Positions 25,001-37,900 of a stretch of 64,000 nucleotides of DNA are shown one piece after another (position 1 is the first letter of the stretch; the number at the start of each line of letters is the position of its first letter). The notes below the pieces were generated by a model, which did no database searches, was not told the DNA's origin, and was given only the letters and a program-made list of their open reading frames with translations. This DNA comes from Bolinopsis microptera (lineage: Eukaryota > Ctenophora > Tentaculata > Lobata > Bolinopsidae), in NCBI RefSeq assembly GCF_026151205.1, contig NC_087073.1, positions 21,528,658 to 21,592,657 of the forward strand. Reading direction: 5' to 3'. The translations under genes and the position numbers were made by a program.

Positions 25001-26164
25001 TATTCTAAGTCATTTAATTTAAGTAATATCTGATTCTAACCATACCTGCTACTGCTTTTAAGCGTTTTTGTATAATTTATAATATCAAATAATATCTATG
25101 AATCGTGCTACCGTGATTTGCTTAAATTTTACGTCATTTTTCGAATATTTTGTGATTAAGGTTTCAATAATGTAATTTCCATAGTGTCACCACTATAAAG
25201 TGAACTTAGAATAGACAGACAACTCAACGGAATAATTATTATTCCAAATTATTACTACTAATACTACTAATAGGTGTCTATATTTAAAATGATTAGCTGT
25301 TATCCAAATGAGACACTTAATAACTCCCAACTGAACAAACTTCAAGATCCCAAAACAGCCAACTAAACGGAAACCCAACTTATAAAGTCTCTAATATTTC
25401 ATACTATTGGTAAGTTAAAGATAAAAAGATTATGATTGAGCCATTAAAAAATCGATCATAAATACTTTAAAAAATAACGTCTACGATCACAGAGCTGCGT
25501 GCCTGAGCTGATTCTATCAGATTGTATTCAGTAATGAGGATTGAGGAATGTTACATCGGCGCGCTGAGTACACAACCCTATTATAACAACTAGTTCTGCG
25601 TCAGAGAAATTATCGTGAGGAATTTATGAACCTTGAAATATCCCAGATATAACAACCACGCCTTTATGAGGGGTATTTCTACCGGACCGATATTTCTCAA
25701 TATCAGAATGTGAGTACACCGATGTTGTCGGACCACCCCAACTGTATCTAGATTTACAAATACTGAGAATAATACCAAACAATTCTGAGTTTATAACGTC
25801 TCTTGTAACTTCCGTACTGAAAATATAACTATTTTAACACCTGCCACCATATTACAAATTCTATACATTTCAAACAACATTACCATGTGTTGAAACTGTA
25901 AAGGTGAGAAAGGTCAAATATAGCCATTAAAAGTGTTTACTAACTTACATTAAAGATTTCAAAACAATACTAAATGTGTTAAAATCGGCTAAACTGCTAG
26001 CACTGGTTGAACGGTTAAAGGTACATCTGAACAGCTTTCAGATTCAAGAATATTATTATATCTGTAATTAGCGACCAAGACTGCAGTTAGAAAGAAACTG
26101 TTTTCCAAAATATGGCATGTTTTAAGATCTTAGGTACTTCATGATTTTTAGAGATTCTTCTCAC
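22092..26164. other. 4-kb gene-free AT-rich region
   Basis: I found no coding exon here. It holds short direct repeats (ACCGAGTTTAAGTTACAAT twice at about 22724-22785; TTAACTTAGTTAAAT-type repeats near 22935-23000) and otherwise unremarkable sequence. The frames at 24250-24620 on both strands have no recognisable content. Confidence 0.6.
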
Positions 26165-27525
26165 CTAACGGACAGTTGACAGTTTAGTCTCTGATGTACG
26201 AGGTTTCTTGCTGACGGGAGAGGAGTCTTCAGTCGATCCTATTTTCTTAATTGGCTCTGGGACGTGCTTCCTCTTCTTGAAGAATGCTGTGAGGAGGATG
26301 GCGGTTAATTTACAAAATGTCAGCCAATTGTTTGCAGATAAGCATGTTTTGATAAAAAGCATATTAAGTTCTTCAGCTACATGAAATCCTTAAAATAACG
26401 AACATTTAACACAGCAAAGCAAAATATTACTGGTTAAAAAACAACGTACACTGGATAGAAGGCTGGGTTTTGTCGTCCTTGAAGCCTGGAGAGCTGGTGA
26501 TCTTCCGTTTACACTTGACTTTAGTGGTGGTTCTGCTCAACAAGCGTTTCTTCTGAACTGACGATGAGGGTGTTGTCTCGTTTGCCTGATGGTTATTATT
26601 ACTTGTAAATATGTAACGTGGGTGTTTTAATTTCATAGCTTCCCAAATGGTCCTCACAGAGAACATCGCATGATTTTAGTCAAAACAAATTACAATCTGT
26701 AAAAATTTGCTAACTTACTTTTCTGGTCTGTTGTGGATTAAGAACTGATTTGATAAATTCAGGCGAAGACGAAACTGGCTGGGGAGGTGCTTCTGCTGAT
26801 GGTAGAAGTTTGAACCCCTCTACTCCAACAAATGCCTGTAAAGATAGACCGTAATGGTGATGGAAGCGTAATAGAGTGATCATGATAACAATAGTTGAAC
26901 TACATGGCATTTAATTAAATATAAATACAGTATTATATTATAAGTTTTTCCATACATAATAATGTTTTCACATGATTACTATAAATTTATATAGGAACCT
27001 TGGTGTTAAAGGTCAGAGTCTCGACAGGTTCACTTGATGATGATGTGGCCGTCACCTCATCATTTATGTTTATCCACTCGATATTGCTGCCATCAACAGG
27101 CTCCCCCTTACTGAAGTCGAAGCCCCACTTTTCTTTCTTTTCGTCATTTATCTTCTTGATGGAGTCATTCAGCTCATTTTCTAACAGTTCATGATCTACA
27201 GGTCCAAACAAGTTTCGCCTAGCTTTGTTTTCTGAAATGATACACATTAATTGTCAATGACCATGCTTATTGCTTATCTTGGTGACATACATTTATATTT
27301 GGAATAAAAGAAAAAATCACTCTTAGCTTGAAAGGGAGGTCAATCTGAATAAACTTTTAAAGCTAAGTCATGTATTATAATCACATATCATCACGAGTTG
27401 ACATACAATAACATTCTCAAGAACTAATAATTTAAAGAATACTTACTGGCATTGTACGGGACAATCCTACTGGCGGGAACCCTCCTCACACGCGGAGGGG
27501 AACGTATATTGTCAAGTGCTGACAT
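26165..27525 (-). CDS. CDKN1: cyclin-dependent kinase inhibitor, CIP/KIP family (p27-like)
   Basis: Five exons on the minus strand: 27525-27447, 27231-26999, 26835-26719, 26585-26450 and 26286-26165. They join in frame to 687 nt (228 aa). The CDI domain spans residues about 31-80. It has the cyclin-binding RNLFG (R32, L34, F35), a linker helix (LENELNDSIKKINDEKKEKW) and the CDK-binding block KWGFDF ... EPVDG ... IEW, as in p27/p57. The C-terminal third is Ser/Pro/Lys-rich with basic nuclear-localisation-like clusters (FFKKRKH, KKPRT). The protein should bind and inhibit cyclin-CDK complexes in the nucleus. Exon 2 has a weak donor (GTTCCT). If it is not spliced, translation stops three codons later, which would leave a short CDI-only protein. 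Confidence 0.88.
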
Positions 27526-29237
27526 AAGGCATATAACCTATTATAAGGGTTTAGAAGTTAAAAGTTTCAAAGTAGTTGTGAGAGGGATGGAAATAAATCG
27601 ATGAAAGTGAGTGTCTACACTTGAATATTCGATGAAACAATGAAACAAGAAATTTCAATGAAACAAGAAATTTAATTTTTAGCACATTTTACAGAATAAT
27701 ATTGAATTATAAAATATGGAGCAAGGAAGACTTCAGACATGATAAGCATAGTAACAAGGCTTCCGTCTGTGACATGTCACGAGTTTTACAATGAGGCTAA
27801 TCTGTCAAACGTATTGCTTACACTTTACATAACCTGAGCTCAGATTGGAGCTCCACATCTACATTGATATGTAACAGCGCAACACGGATGATAATTAATT
27901 AATTATTAAATGTTAAAACATGGTAAGCAAACTTGGTAATTTACATTGCCAAAGCCCCTATTTGTGGGCACAAAAGCTCAGGAGTATGAAATGTCTTAAA
28001 TTAAAGGGTGTTCTAAGAGGATTTAGAATCTTTTGACAAGACCCCAAAATCAGTTTCCATATCATGCGGCTCAGTTACAATAGACCCCGAGATTAATGGG
28101 TAGCCTCTACTTAGACTGTTGTTGATATTTCATATAACATTGGTAGCAGTGGATAATTTCCATTACCTGTGTATTGTGCTCTGCCAATTGTATCACTTGA
28201 ATTGAATGATTTAAATGAACATATATTCTTATCTATCTGTTGAAGTTGTGATTAAGCCTATTGCCATCCGAAGTAATATAATATAAGTTACAATAATTTC
28301 ACATACAAATATCGATAGATTTTTACAGTTCTTTGTGGATTGACTTTCAATTTCGGATGTGAAAAATTGACAATAATATCATTAACCCATTAGGGACGAT
28401 AGGGTCGTTTTTATGACCCACCTTTTCTAGACGAAAAACCAAATTACTAAACGCTATAACGAATCTATAGCATATATGCTCAAAATTTTTTGGGCTACAT
28501 ATAATGAAGCCCAATAAATTTATGGTACGAGGGTATGAAACAAAACCCTTTGTAATATATAAAGTGTTCGACTAGAAAACTTTCAATTTCGTACTGCACT
28601 AAAAGAGTATTTCCCCTTATCCCAGATTAGATATATCGATTGATCATACATCAAGTACACAAGGCCTAACAAGCCGCTAACAATGTGGCTATTGGACCAT
28701 CACGAAATTAAAAACAATTGTTCAAACAGTATACACAGATAGATTCATCAATGGTTACTGTCCAACTATATGGTTCAATCAATAAAAATAGAATGGTAAC
28801 AATTTGAGTGAAAGCGTAAAAAACAATTATTAGATGAAATTACACGGTGAAGATGCGCACTGCTACGAGCAGATCAGACAATTACTCAACAAACATCCTC
28901 TGATCAATTATGATTTAGAAGTTATTTGTTAGTTTCCGGTCCAAACTCAAATTTTAGAGTTGTAACTGAAATGATAGTGAACTGATCAGTAAGTAATAAG
29001 ATCACCTTTTCCCATAATAGTAGCGCTCGATTTTACGGTATGAATATAAAATAACACAAATATGCGCGGCGCTTCAAATTTAGATTTTCGATAACCAATC
29101 ATTTTATTTTGTGTTTTGGTCAGTATGTAAAACAAAATTTAATGTTTTGATTTTTACAATAATGTATATTACAATTGATTTAGTCTTAAATAAACGAGAT
29201 CGTATTCTTATCTGTCATGTTATATTGTGTATTTACG
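27526..29237. other. intergenic, no recognised gene
   Basis: AT-rich sequence upstream of the CDK inhibitor gene. No open frame with recognisable content and no obvious mobile-element ends were found. Confidence 0.55.
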
Positions 29238-29313
29238 TTGACTGATGTTACTCGTCTAAATTTCTTCGAAGTAGCGCGCGCCGCTTTCTTCTCGACTATT
29301 AATAATGGTCAAG
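29238..29313. repeat. dispersed GC-rich repeat, family 2, copy 2
   Basis: Shares TACTCGTCTAAATTTCTTCG and GAAGTAGCGCGCGCCGCTTT with 6538-6643, but lacks the internal second GC-rich unit of that copy. Confidence 0.75.
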
Positions 29314-29399
29314 TATTTAATTACGCAATTAAAAATATTTTTAAATTTGATGACATTATATTTATATTGCAATTTAATTATAACATATGAGTTTGATTA

Positions 29400-29479
29400 C
29401 CTGAGGACCCCAAGCTTTAATGTTGGTAAACAACCGAATAGAGATTAGGCGGAATGACAGGCTGAGCGCGGCCCAGTAA
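29400..29479. repeat. dispersed repeat, family 1, inverted copy
   Basis: Inverted relative to 12850-12923 and 61022-61097; it runs from CCTGAGGACCCCAAGC to GCTGAGCGCGGCCCAGTAA. All three copies keep their GC-rich core. Confidence 0.8.
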
Positions 29480-29761
29480 GAGTTTGATTGACGATGTCAA
29501 CCCTTCCAGATCGTTGCTAGCTGCGAAGCAAAGCATTGATCTTGTCATCGATGCAAAGCAAGAATGCTAGTTTGCGCGGCGCGTCGAAGTCCTCCAACAT
29601 ATGAGTATGACATACTAAGGCGCGCTTTCCAACTCATTAATTATCTTATATATGTAATAGATTTCAATATTTCTTAACAATTATTGTATCACCTGTTCCA
29701 TGTTCAATTTGTCGTGCTCGAATAAAGTTAAACCCAAGCAAAATAAAAGCTCTTGCTTAAC

Positions 29762-29960
29762 GGGTGATAGTCGACGAGTCCAACTCGCGGCGCGCGTCTT
29801 GGTAGGTTATAAAGGTAAACCTACAAGCTAATTGACATTATCGTAACGGGCCTTGACAGGCGATAGTGATACTCGTAAAATATTTGCTCCAAATATTGAC
29901 CGTTGACGAGTCCAGCTCTGCGAGTGTCTTTGGTAGGTTATAAACCTACTGCCTACAACA
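29762..29960. repeat. partial copies of the 12926-13109 foldback element
   Basis: Contains GTCGACGAGTCCAACTCG, GATACTCGTAAAATATTTG and a second GTTGACGAGTCCAGCTC, followed by TAGGTTATAAACCTAC. The arms match the foldback at 12926 but are rearranged and diverged. Confidence 0.7.
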
Positions 29961-30375
29961 TACAAAACGGGCCATGACAAAATGAAACACTTGATTATTT
30001 ACCGATAATGATACGTAAAAAGTTAATAGGTTAACCTTCGCACATTATTTGTTATTGCAAATACAAAATACACGTATCAAAAATATGTATGATATTACAC
30101 ACATTGACATGGTCATCGTCATTGTCCATACTAACGAACAATCCACGATCACCGAATGACTAGGAAATCGCTTCAGAACTGAAGTGGAAGGGTTGCTCAA
30201 TCAATATACGATGGATAGGCCACGATGCACGACCGGGAAAAAAATGGTGTTTATCATTCAAAGTTTGAACCAAACTTAATCAGCACAGTAAAACCGAATC
30301 AACTTTAGCACTGAATTATTCGCAGTTGGGAAATCGCGATACATGATTTGGCGTGAAGCGGTGTAGTGGGCACAC

Positions 30376-32421
30376 ATTTAAAGGACCAGTTAACTGAAAA
30401 AAAAAGTTATCCTCATATTTTGACAGATTGTGACAAATAGCAAACTAAGCAACGAGTCGAAATTCCTAAATCTCTAACTGCTCTCTAACGCGTGTAATTA
30501 GCGTTTGTATTATTTTGGCGATGACGTCATAAAGTCCCTTGCGCGCACTGAGTAGCTCGTGAGACTGTATTTTACAGGTAGAAAATGGACATAATACAAT
30601 GTTTCTCCCCCAAATAACTCGAAAAGTAAGTATTTTAGGGTACATGTTGCTTCATAAGTTGTATATAAACATGGCCATTCTGCACAATTTGCACTCATTC
30701 AAAAATCTGTAGGGCCTTCATAGCCCAATTTACGAGATGCCCATATTTTAGCATGATTTCTGGAACCGAAAATCAGTTTTTCGCCAATAACTGAAAAAGT
30801 AAGCACTTTAAGGCATATGTTTGTTCGTAAGTCATATATTAATATGCTAATTGCGGTTCTTTTGCACCCTGTCTAAAGACTCTATCACGATCCTATCAAA
30901 AATGGGCTCAGCACCACGCCCAAAATGGTTTTTGGCAAATTTCTCGAAAAGTAAGGATTTTAGGCCATGTGTTGCTCAGTAACTCCTATATAAACATGCA
31001 TATGCCGCTTGGTTTAAGCCTATTTAGAAGTCTCTACGACCTTCAGAAGCAAGGGGTCGGTTACGTTGTTGGGTCAATATGGGCGTGGCCCTCCTGGGTT
31101 TTCTCCACGGTCAAAAAATGTCTCCAAACGAAAATCGTTTATTCATACCTTCAGGAAGGTCTGTGCAAAGTTTCGTGAGTATTTGAATATTTGCAGGTTC
31201 ATTTCCATAAATGTCCATAAATGACTGGACTACACAACTTTAGAGTTAACTTTAGAGAAACTCTTAAGTCATTTATCTCAAATTAAGCTGTTAGTGTCCA
31301 TGATCAACCTGTGGCGACAATGTTTAACGTGAAATGTAAAAATCAGGAGTAATATAAAAAGTGTATTTTTAGATTAAAGTGCTAGCTCATAGTTTTAGAA
31401 TTGTATAGATTAACGTTGGTCGTTTAGCCATCTAACAATCGATCGTGCCGTAATCATATGGTAATATATGGCCAGAGAATAATAGGGTCTTGGAAATTCT
31501 ATAGTTGTTCAGTGGGTCGATTGACTGAACACGTTTGCACTTGGTATTTAAACTTACCAGTAGTTTATTTATGTTATGTACCGATGATAATGCAATTAGG
31601 ATAACAACTAGGTAAGCCGTAAGTCTAATTCAAAACACACCGCACACCGTACACACCAATCAGTATTACTATTTGGTAGACCGGGTATTTTGGCGGGAAT
31701 TCTGTTCCCACGGCACTGTTCTGATAGAAGCTACTTCTACTAATAATCCCAGAGGAACGGCCGTAAAGTAGCCAGACTTCTTGTCTCCTGTACTGGCTGA
31801 CACATGTGGATTAAAGTTAGAAATTCCGCTATGATATAAATATAATTGCTCTCGGAATTGAACAAACTCCTACTTATCTAGATCCTTTCTAAACTCGTTA
31901 GAGTTTCATGGACTGGGGAAAAATAATCGGTACAGTCTCCCTGCTTGTGTAATTAAGCAATGAAAACAATCCAAAATTATCACATTATATGACATAAGTT
32001 GTAATAGCAGAAACTTTCTAACCGTACATTCACCCGCCACTGTTCAAGAAATTATGTCACTGTTTAAAATCATGACGTGAGCACTGTACATACAATCAGC
32101 TATTCCTTTAGTTAGGATGATAGCCAAAACTATAAGGATTTTGGAGAACTAGGGTAATAGTCATAATTCTAAAATTTGAGTGAGTTACACTTGTTTTATT
32201 GACGATGATAAACATTTGCAATGTATTACGCTATGCAAGCGCGCACTGAGGGACTTTATGACGTCACGACGCCACAGCTTATTATTGCAATAACACGCGT
32301 TACACGTACGCTAGAGAATTGGTTCTTTCGGCGATACGATTCTTTACCAGTTTGTCACAGCTGATTTAAATCTTAGCCAAATTGGAGACTACAAATTTTT
32401 CAGTTAACTGGTCCTTTAAAT
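30376..32421. mobile_element. 2-kb element with diverged ~170-bp terminal inverted repeats
   Basis: The ends ATTTAAAGGACCAGTTAACTG and its complement lie at 30376 and 32421. Further in, both arms hold TGACGTCATAAAGTCCCT and a GCGCGCACTGAG motif in inverted orientation. The left interior has three degenerate tandem units starting near 30617, 30790 and 30943 (AAAAGTAAG.ATTTTA...TATATAAACATG). No transposase frame was found, so it is probably non-autonomous. The ends are AT-rich enough that a target duplication cannot be called with confidence. Confidence 0.7.
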
Positions 32422-32843
32422 TGCATAGCAATAGTCAATATCACATTAAAATGCTAGGTAACAAAAAAAGAAGTTTTAATAATTAAATCATAAATCAAAT
32501 ATTCTGTTCACCAACAGAAATATATACGGTAATATTAGGGGCAGAGTGGTACAATATCTGATCCCTTTCCTTACCAAAAGCTTCGGTAAAAATTTCATAA
32601 AATCAATTCAGACGACTTTAATCCTTCCTCCAATCTTCACTAAACTCGCTAAAAAATAAACATTTCTGATTTCAATCTCGAAGTTGAAAAATACGTTCTC
32701 AAAACTAATTCTCACAAAGTTCTCCAACATTAGTTTCACTTTCAGTTCTCCAACATTAATTTCACTTTCAGTTCAACACTCGTTCTATCAACCGTTCTGA
32801 TCCAAAGCTTGAGAGCTAGGTAACCATAGTAACCACCATATTG

Positions 32844-34308
32844 TTACGTCTTCTCTTGTTTGTTACCTGAACATTTGAACGTTTGTTAACCAGTCTATTT
32901 GCAGAAAAATTATCGAAGTAATTAAATTCAAATTATTGTTCGATCAGTAAATCGAATTTCATATTACCTTCACAAGCCACTATTTTGACTTTGTCAGCAT
33001 GAAACCCCTCCGTAGAGTCCCTGAACTCTGTATTGGTCATCAGAAAGGTCCAAACATTGTCACAGTAACGGTATGTTTTTATCCTACCCTATAGGGACAA
33101 ATGATTAATAATTCATTTGGTTAAATTACGCAGTAAAAGTATCATCCTGGGATCTCAATCCATCAACAATAATAACACCTGGACTTACCACAACTTTCAC
33201 ATCGCCCCTCACTCAATCACAGACCAAACCATCTCATCACTCACTCACCAAATTGCCGACCCAATATCTATTGAAGTGGCGAAAATTTTCTAGACAAATG
33301 ATATTTCGATATTATTGCTGCAGCAGATACATATACCAACATTATTATATTCCCAAACGTTTGAACCTTTAAATTAACTAGGAAAGTCAATCCTCAACTT
33401 GACTTTTACTGTTTTAAACAGATATGATGATATTAACTTAATTTATTATTATTATTATTATTTTTTTACATACTCCTTCTTAGTGTGGTGACTCGGGGTC
33501 CATAAATATAACAATACAAGCTGATAAACCAAAAAGAACAACTGGGGTAGGTAGGTAGCCCTGGTGGGTGCGTAAACTTTACGGTCTGCTCTCTCCAAGA
33601 TCAGCCTGCTTCTCCATTTTACCGTGAAGCCTAATTTCTAGTTTTTATAAAATATACAATGCAAGTGCAGGTTTACTAATCTTAATCTACTTAACAACTC
33701 AATAGCCCAAGTCACCATACCCGTAGTATATTCCATGGTAATAGAAGAGCTTTAAAGTTTTTCAAATTGTTGCTATAATTGATTTAAATAAAAATTTGTT
33801 GTTTTCTTGAAAAATTTGTTGTTTTCTTGAATTCAATAAGTTGTTTATACCAAAAGAATCTTATTAAACATGAACTGGCTCCAAATTCCAAAGCAAATAA
33901 TAAGCTCGTTTTGCAGTAAATTATTTAATCCCATTAGCGCCATCCATTTTAAATGTGAACCCTAACTTATAGTTATTTCATCGATTATAGCACAAGTCGC
34001 AAGATGAGCTCCCTCGTCTACTATTTACATACCTTGAAATTGACTTTGTTCCTAGCTCGTTGTGCGAGCGAGTAACTCATTGCTTTATCAAACTGTAGTA
34101 ACACTTGTGCCTTAGCAGCGACAGTGATCTGTTGCGTCTGAAATTACACAATATTATCCCAACTGTTTACAGGGGAGTATATCTTAAACAATAATATATA
34201 ATGACTTAGGAAATATAATGATTATGATATTACCTGAACCATTTCATCTAGCGAATCTTCCAAACATTGACCAAGTGTAGTGTTTCTGTAAAATTGCCAC
34301 GCAGCCAT
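32844..34308 (-). CDS. GTF2A2: TFIIA gamma subunit (general transcription factor)
   Basis: Four minus-strand exons (34308-34234, 34137-34033, 33088-32968, 32866-32844) join in frame to 324 nt, 107 aa, close to the usual 109. The N-terminal four-helix part is highly conserved: [20 protein letters not shown], then QQIT and [13 protein letters not shown]. The C-terminal beta barrel has [19 protein letters not shown] and ADKVKIVAC. The protein dimerises with TFIIA alpha/beta and stabilises TBP on the TATA box. A TAG ending 5 nt before the ATG could be a splice acceptor. The gene starts 630 bp downstream of the AP4E1 stop on the same strand. Confidence 0.95.
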
Positions 34309-34938
34309 AAATTCTACCTTTAAAATTGTATAAAATAAGTAGATATTTAAGGATTCGTTTAAATTGATTGCAGATGTTTGTTTACTTACACTGAGACCCT
34401 GTTTAAACTTAACATCTAGTTGGTTAAAGTAAAATCAATCTGTTAGATACAATTTACTAGATACAATTTCGTATGCAAATTAATTATTATTCTAGGAACC
34501 AAAATGAAAGCAATTAAACGATCATAGACATAATTTCAAAAACAATAATTTTAACAATCAATATCAGCAAGAAATATACGAAAATAAAACAATCATAACA
34601 ATCAATTTTTTTCTGAAATCTATTCAAACGAATCCTGCAGTAATTCCTTAAAAGTCAAAAGAATTTAGAAATTATTCCTCTTATCAAATGCTAAGTTTGG
34701 AATCTACCAGAATTTTCATTTATACAAAGATTTATCAATTTATTTTTGTCTTAGAGAAAGCGATATGAAATAAGGAGAGCACGGTTCCTGGATCCTGCCT
34801 GTTTACTTGACACTTAACATCTAGTTGGGTCACTGTGAGTAGCTCTAGTCTGTTTGGAGTGTTCGCCCCACTTATAAGTACTGCGTAGTGCTGGCTGTGA
34901 GCTGGAGGTTTAACTTTATTTAATCGGTTATTAACAAA

Positions 34939-37900
34939 CTACAAATTTAGGTATATATAATGATGAATTTCTTTCAAAACTTTGCATGGGTGAATGCTCT
35001 TTCTCAATTCTTCCAAATAAGTATCAAACTTAGTCGGATCACTCAAGATAATAAAAAGGACTAACAGTGGGGGTTCAGGTTTGTCATTGGCGGACGCCTC
35101 CTCAGGAATGTGCTCGTGATAACTGACCCAGGTAGCAGCGGGGTTGGGAGTGCCGTCCTTAGAGGGTACATTTACTCGCTGTTTGGGTCCTTCTTCCTGA
35201 ACAGGACCAATATAATTGGTAACAACCATGAATTATAGATTGACAGTTGTACATTGTACAATGTATATTGTACAATGTATACGATTTGATGACCTTCTCA
35301 ATAGAGAATTACAATTGCGATTCAATCACAAGAATAAAAAGATGACGAATTATAACTGACCTGAACATCATGGCCAAACTCTACTTTCTCAGTGGGACCA
35401 TTTGCTCGCTTTCTGAACTTAGTAAGGAACTGTTTGTGAGCTGTGGTGTTTTCGAGACCAGCATCGGGAGTATTAGCTAGTTTCTCTATCAGCACTGATA
35501 ACATCTGGCGGGATAGCACCCGTTAGGTCACGTGCTTTGTAATCTAGGTCACGTGCTTTGTAATTTAGGTCACGTGCTTTGTAATCTAGGTCACGTGCTT
35601 TGTAATTTAGGTCACGTGCTTTGTAATTTAGGTCACGTGCTTTGTAACTTAGGTCACGTGCTTTGTAATCTAGGTCACGTGCTTTGTAATTTAGGTCACG
35701 TGCTTTACTTCAACTCTAGAACCAATAATAACTCACATCAGTTTGTGTATTAAATAAGTCAGTGACATTAGGAAGGTCTGACAAGTTGACAAGTTCAATA
35801 GCCAGCTGTCTGATGATGGGGGAAGGGCTGTTGGTGAAGGGATGTAGGGTGGAGTAGAGGGGGGCGGGCAGTGCACCTAGTCGAGTTACTAAAACTACAA
35901 GACTGTCTAGCAACCATTTTATCTGGTTATCTGGGGGTTTGTGGAGGTTATAATAGTTGATATAATAGTTGATATAATAGTTGATATTTAATAGTTGGGG
36001 GTCGTTCACATATTACGTAATCAATATTTTAGCAATTTTTACCCCCCTCCTCCCTTCCGTAATCAACCGTAATCAAGACCCAACCCCCTCCCCCCTCCTG
36101 ACTGCAATATTACGTAATCATGACCTGACCCCCCCCCCCTTGACTTTTTTCCTAGAAAACACTTTTCTCTATGTTTCATGCTACCCTGATCATGCTATCA
36201 TGATGAGCCGAAATCATTGTTATGATATCCGGGCAAGCACCTTCTAAACTACTTACTATTACAGCCGGATATTCGATCAATTTCTAAATTTTATCACTAT
36301 CAGTGAGTGGAATTTGAATTAAAATATTGTCAAATTGTTATTATTCTAGAGGGTAAAAAAGAAAATGTTGATTACGTAATCAACGACCGAAACCCCCCCC
36401 CCCCCCGTAATCAACCGTAAGCATTTGGAAACCCCCCCTCCCCCCTCGGCTGATTACGTAATATGTGAACGACCCCTTGTTATAATAGTTTATAATAGGT
36501 GATAACTCGTAGTGATAAAATGAGAAATGTGAAGAATTTCCTAAATACGAACCAGATAAGGATTTGATCTTGTTAACCCAAATTCCGGCTCTATCAAAAT
36601 CAGGATCATATCTTCCCAGCGCCCAGATACTCAGCCAAGATTTCTGAGAGTTTATGTCGTCGTTTTCTTGGGCAGCTTTTTGGATGAGAGTTTTTACTTC
36701 AGCGTCGATTGTAGTTGTGCAATAGTTGATCAACCTAAGAGTTCAATTAATATTTTTTCAGTGGATTTATTTAACTTTTGAAGTCTGCAATTAAAAAGTT
36801 AGAAGAAACAAAATTTAATTGCGAACCGGAGAAAGCTACTCAGTGAGTAGTACTACTAGTACTCACGTGTTAAGGATGGGAGAAGGAGAGGTGGAGGGGA
36901 GTGGGGAAGCGATAGCAAGTATTTTCAGGAGCAGTCCCACATACCAAGCGGGGCTGGGTGCATGCTTTCTTCCTATCTCAGCTAGTGTGGAGCAACATTC
37001 TGCTTCTAGCTCCTTACTGCAACTGAGGTTCAGTTTATTTAGAATTTACATTTTTCATAGAAATTTGAATTACTTTTTATCACAGTAAATCTTGGAAAGA
37101 TTTTAGGCATTTATGTGTCGAAAATCAATGCTGAATATCCGGAAAAAACTTTGAAAAAAAAAAGGAAAATTCTTAAAATGTGCTACGTTAAACACTCTTA
37201 AAAATAACAAAACATATTCTAAAACCAAATCTAAGGATGATGACATTTCGTGAACTAAAATCTAGAATTATACTCAAAACTTACTTTGAGTCTGATAAAA
37301 TGTCTAAAAGAACTCTAGTAGCATCAGTCAGAGTATCAGGCGAAACCCCGACCCGTAGTACTTTAATAGCAGCGTCTCTAATCATGGTGCACTGGTGCGA
37401 GGTATACTGGTACACTGAAACACAGAGTTAATCTAGATACAACTGATATTGTGATACAAATTTCAAGAGGGCAGGTACATACTACATATGATCAGATAAC
37501 GCGATAAAAGAAATGTAGTACTCGAATATCCCCCAGGAACAGTTTGGTTATTAGCGTACAAACCTTGTGGTATAAATGTTGCTCCGATTGAGGGCTGTTT
37601 TTCGCAAAGTTTCTCCAACAGTTGCAGACCAAGGTGTATTTTGTTGCTTGCACTGTTCAAGAACTCTGAAATTGAAAAATTGTTTCGCCGGATATATTTC
37701 TAAAACTGATTCGGTTAGATCGAAAAGGCTGACTTGCTCAACACAAATTTAAGATAAAACTTTCATCTGACGTACCATCTATTTTGCGGGTAACAAGAAG
37801 GATAAGGTCCTGGTTAGGATATATAGACAAGATAGTCTGACAGACTTGGTACAAGACAGCCACAGCAGCATCAGCAGCCTGAGGGGTGGTCATCTTCCCT

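Noticed and set aside
35525..35710. CRISPR-like regular repeat
   Set aside because: There are no variable spacers, units are contiguous, and the context is a eukaryotic intron.
35532..35753. Plus-strand open frame encoding a repeated 7-residue unit
   Set aside because: It is only the translation of the 21-bp CACGTG tandem array in an AP4E1 intron; the period is a multiple of three, so the frame stays open by chance.
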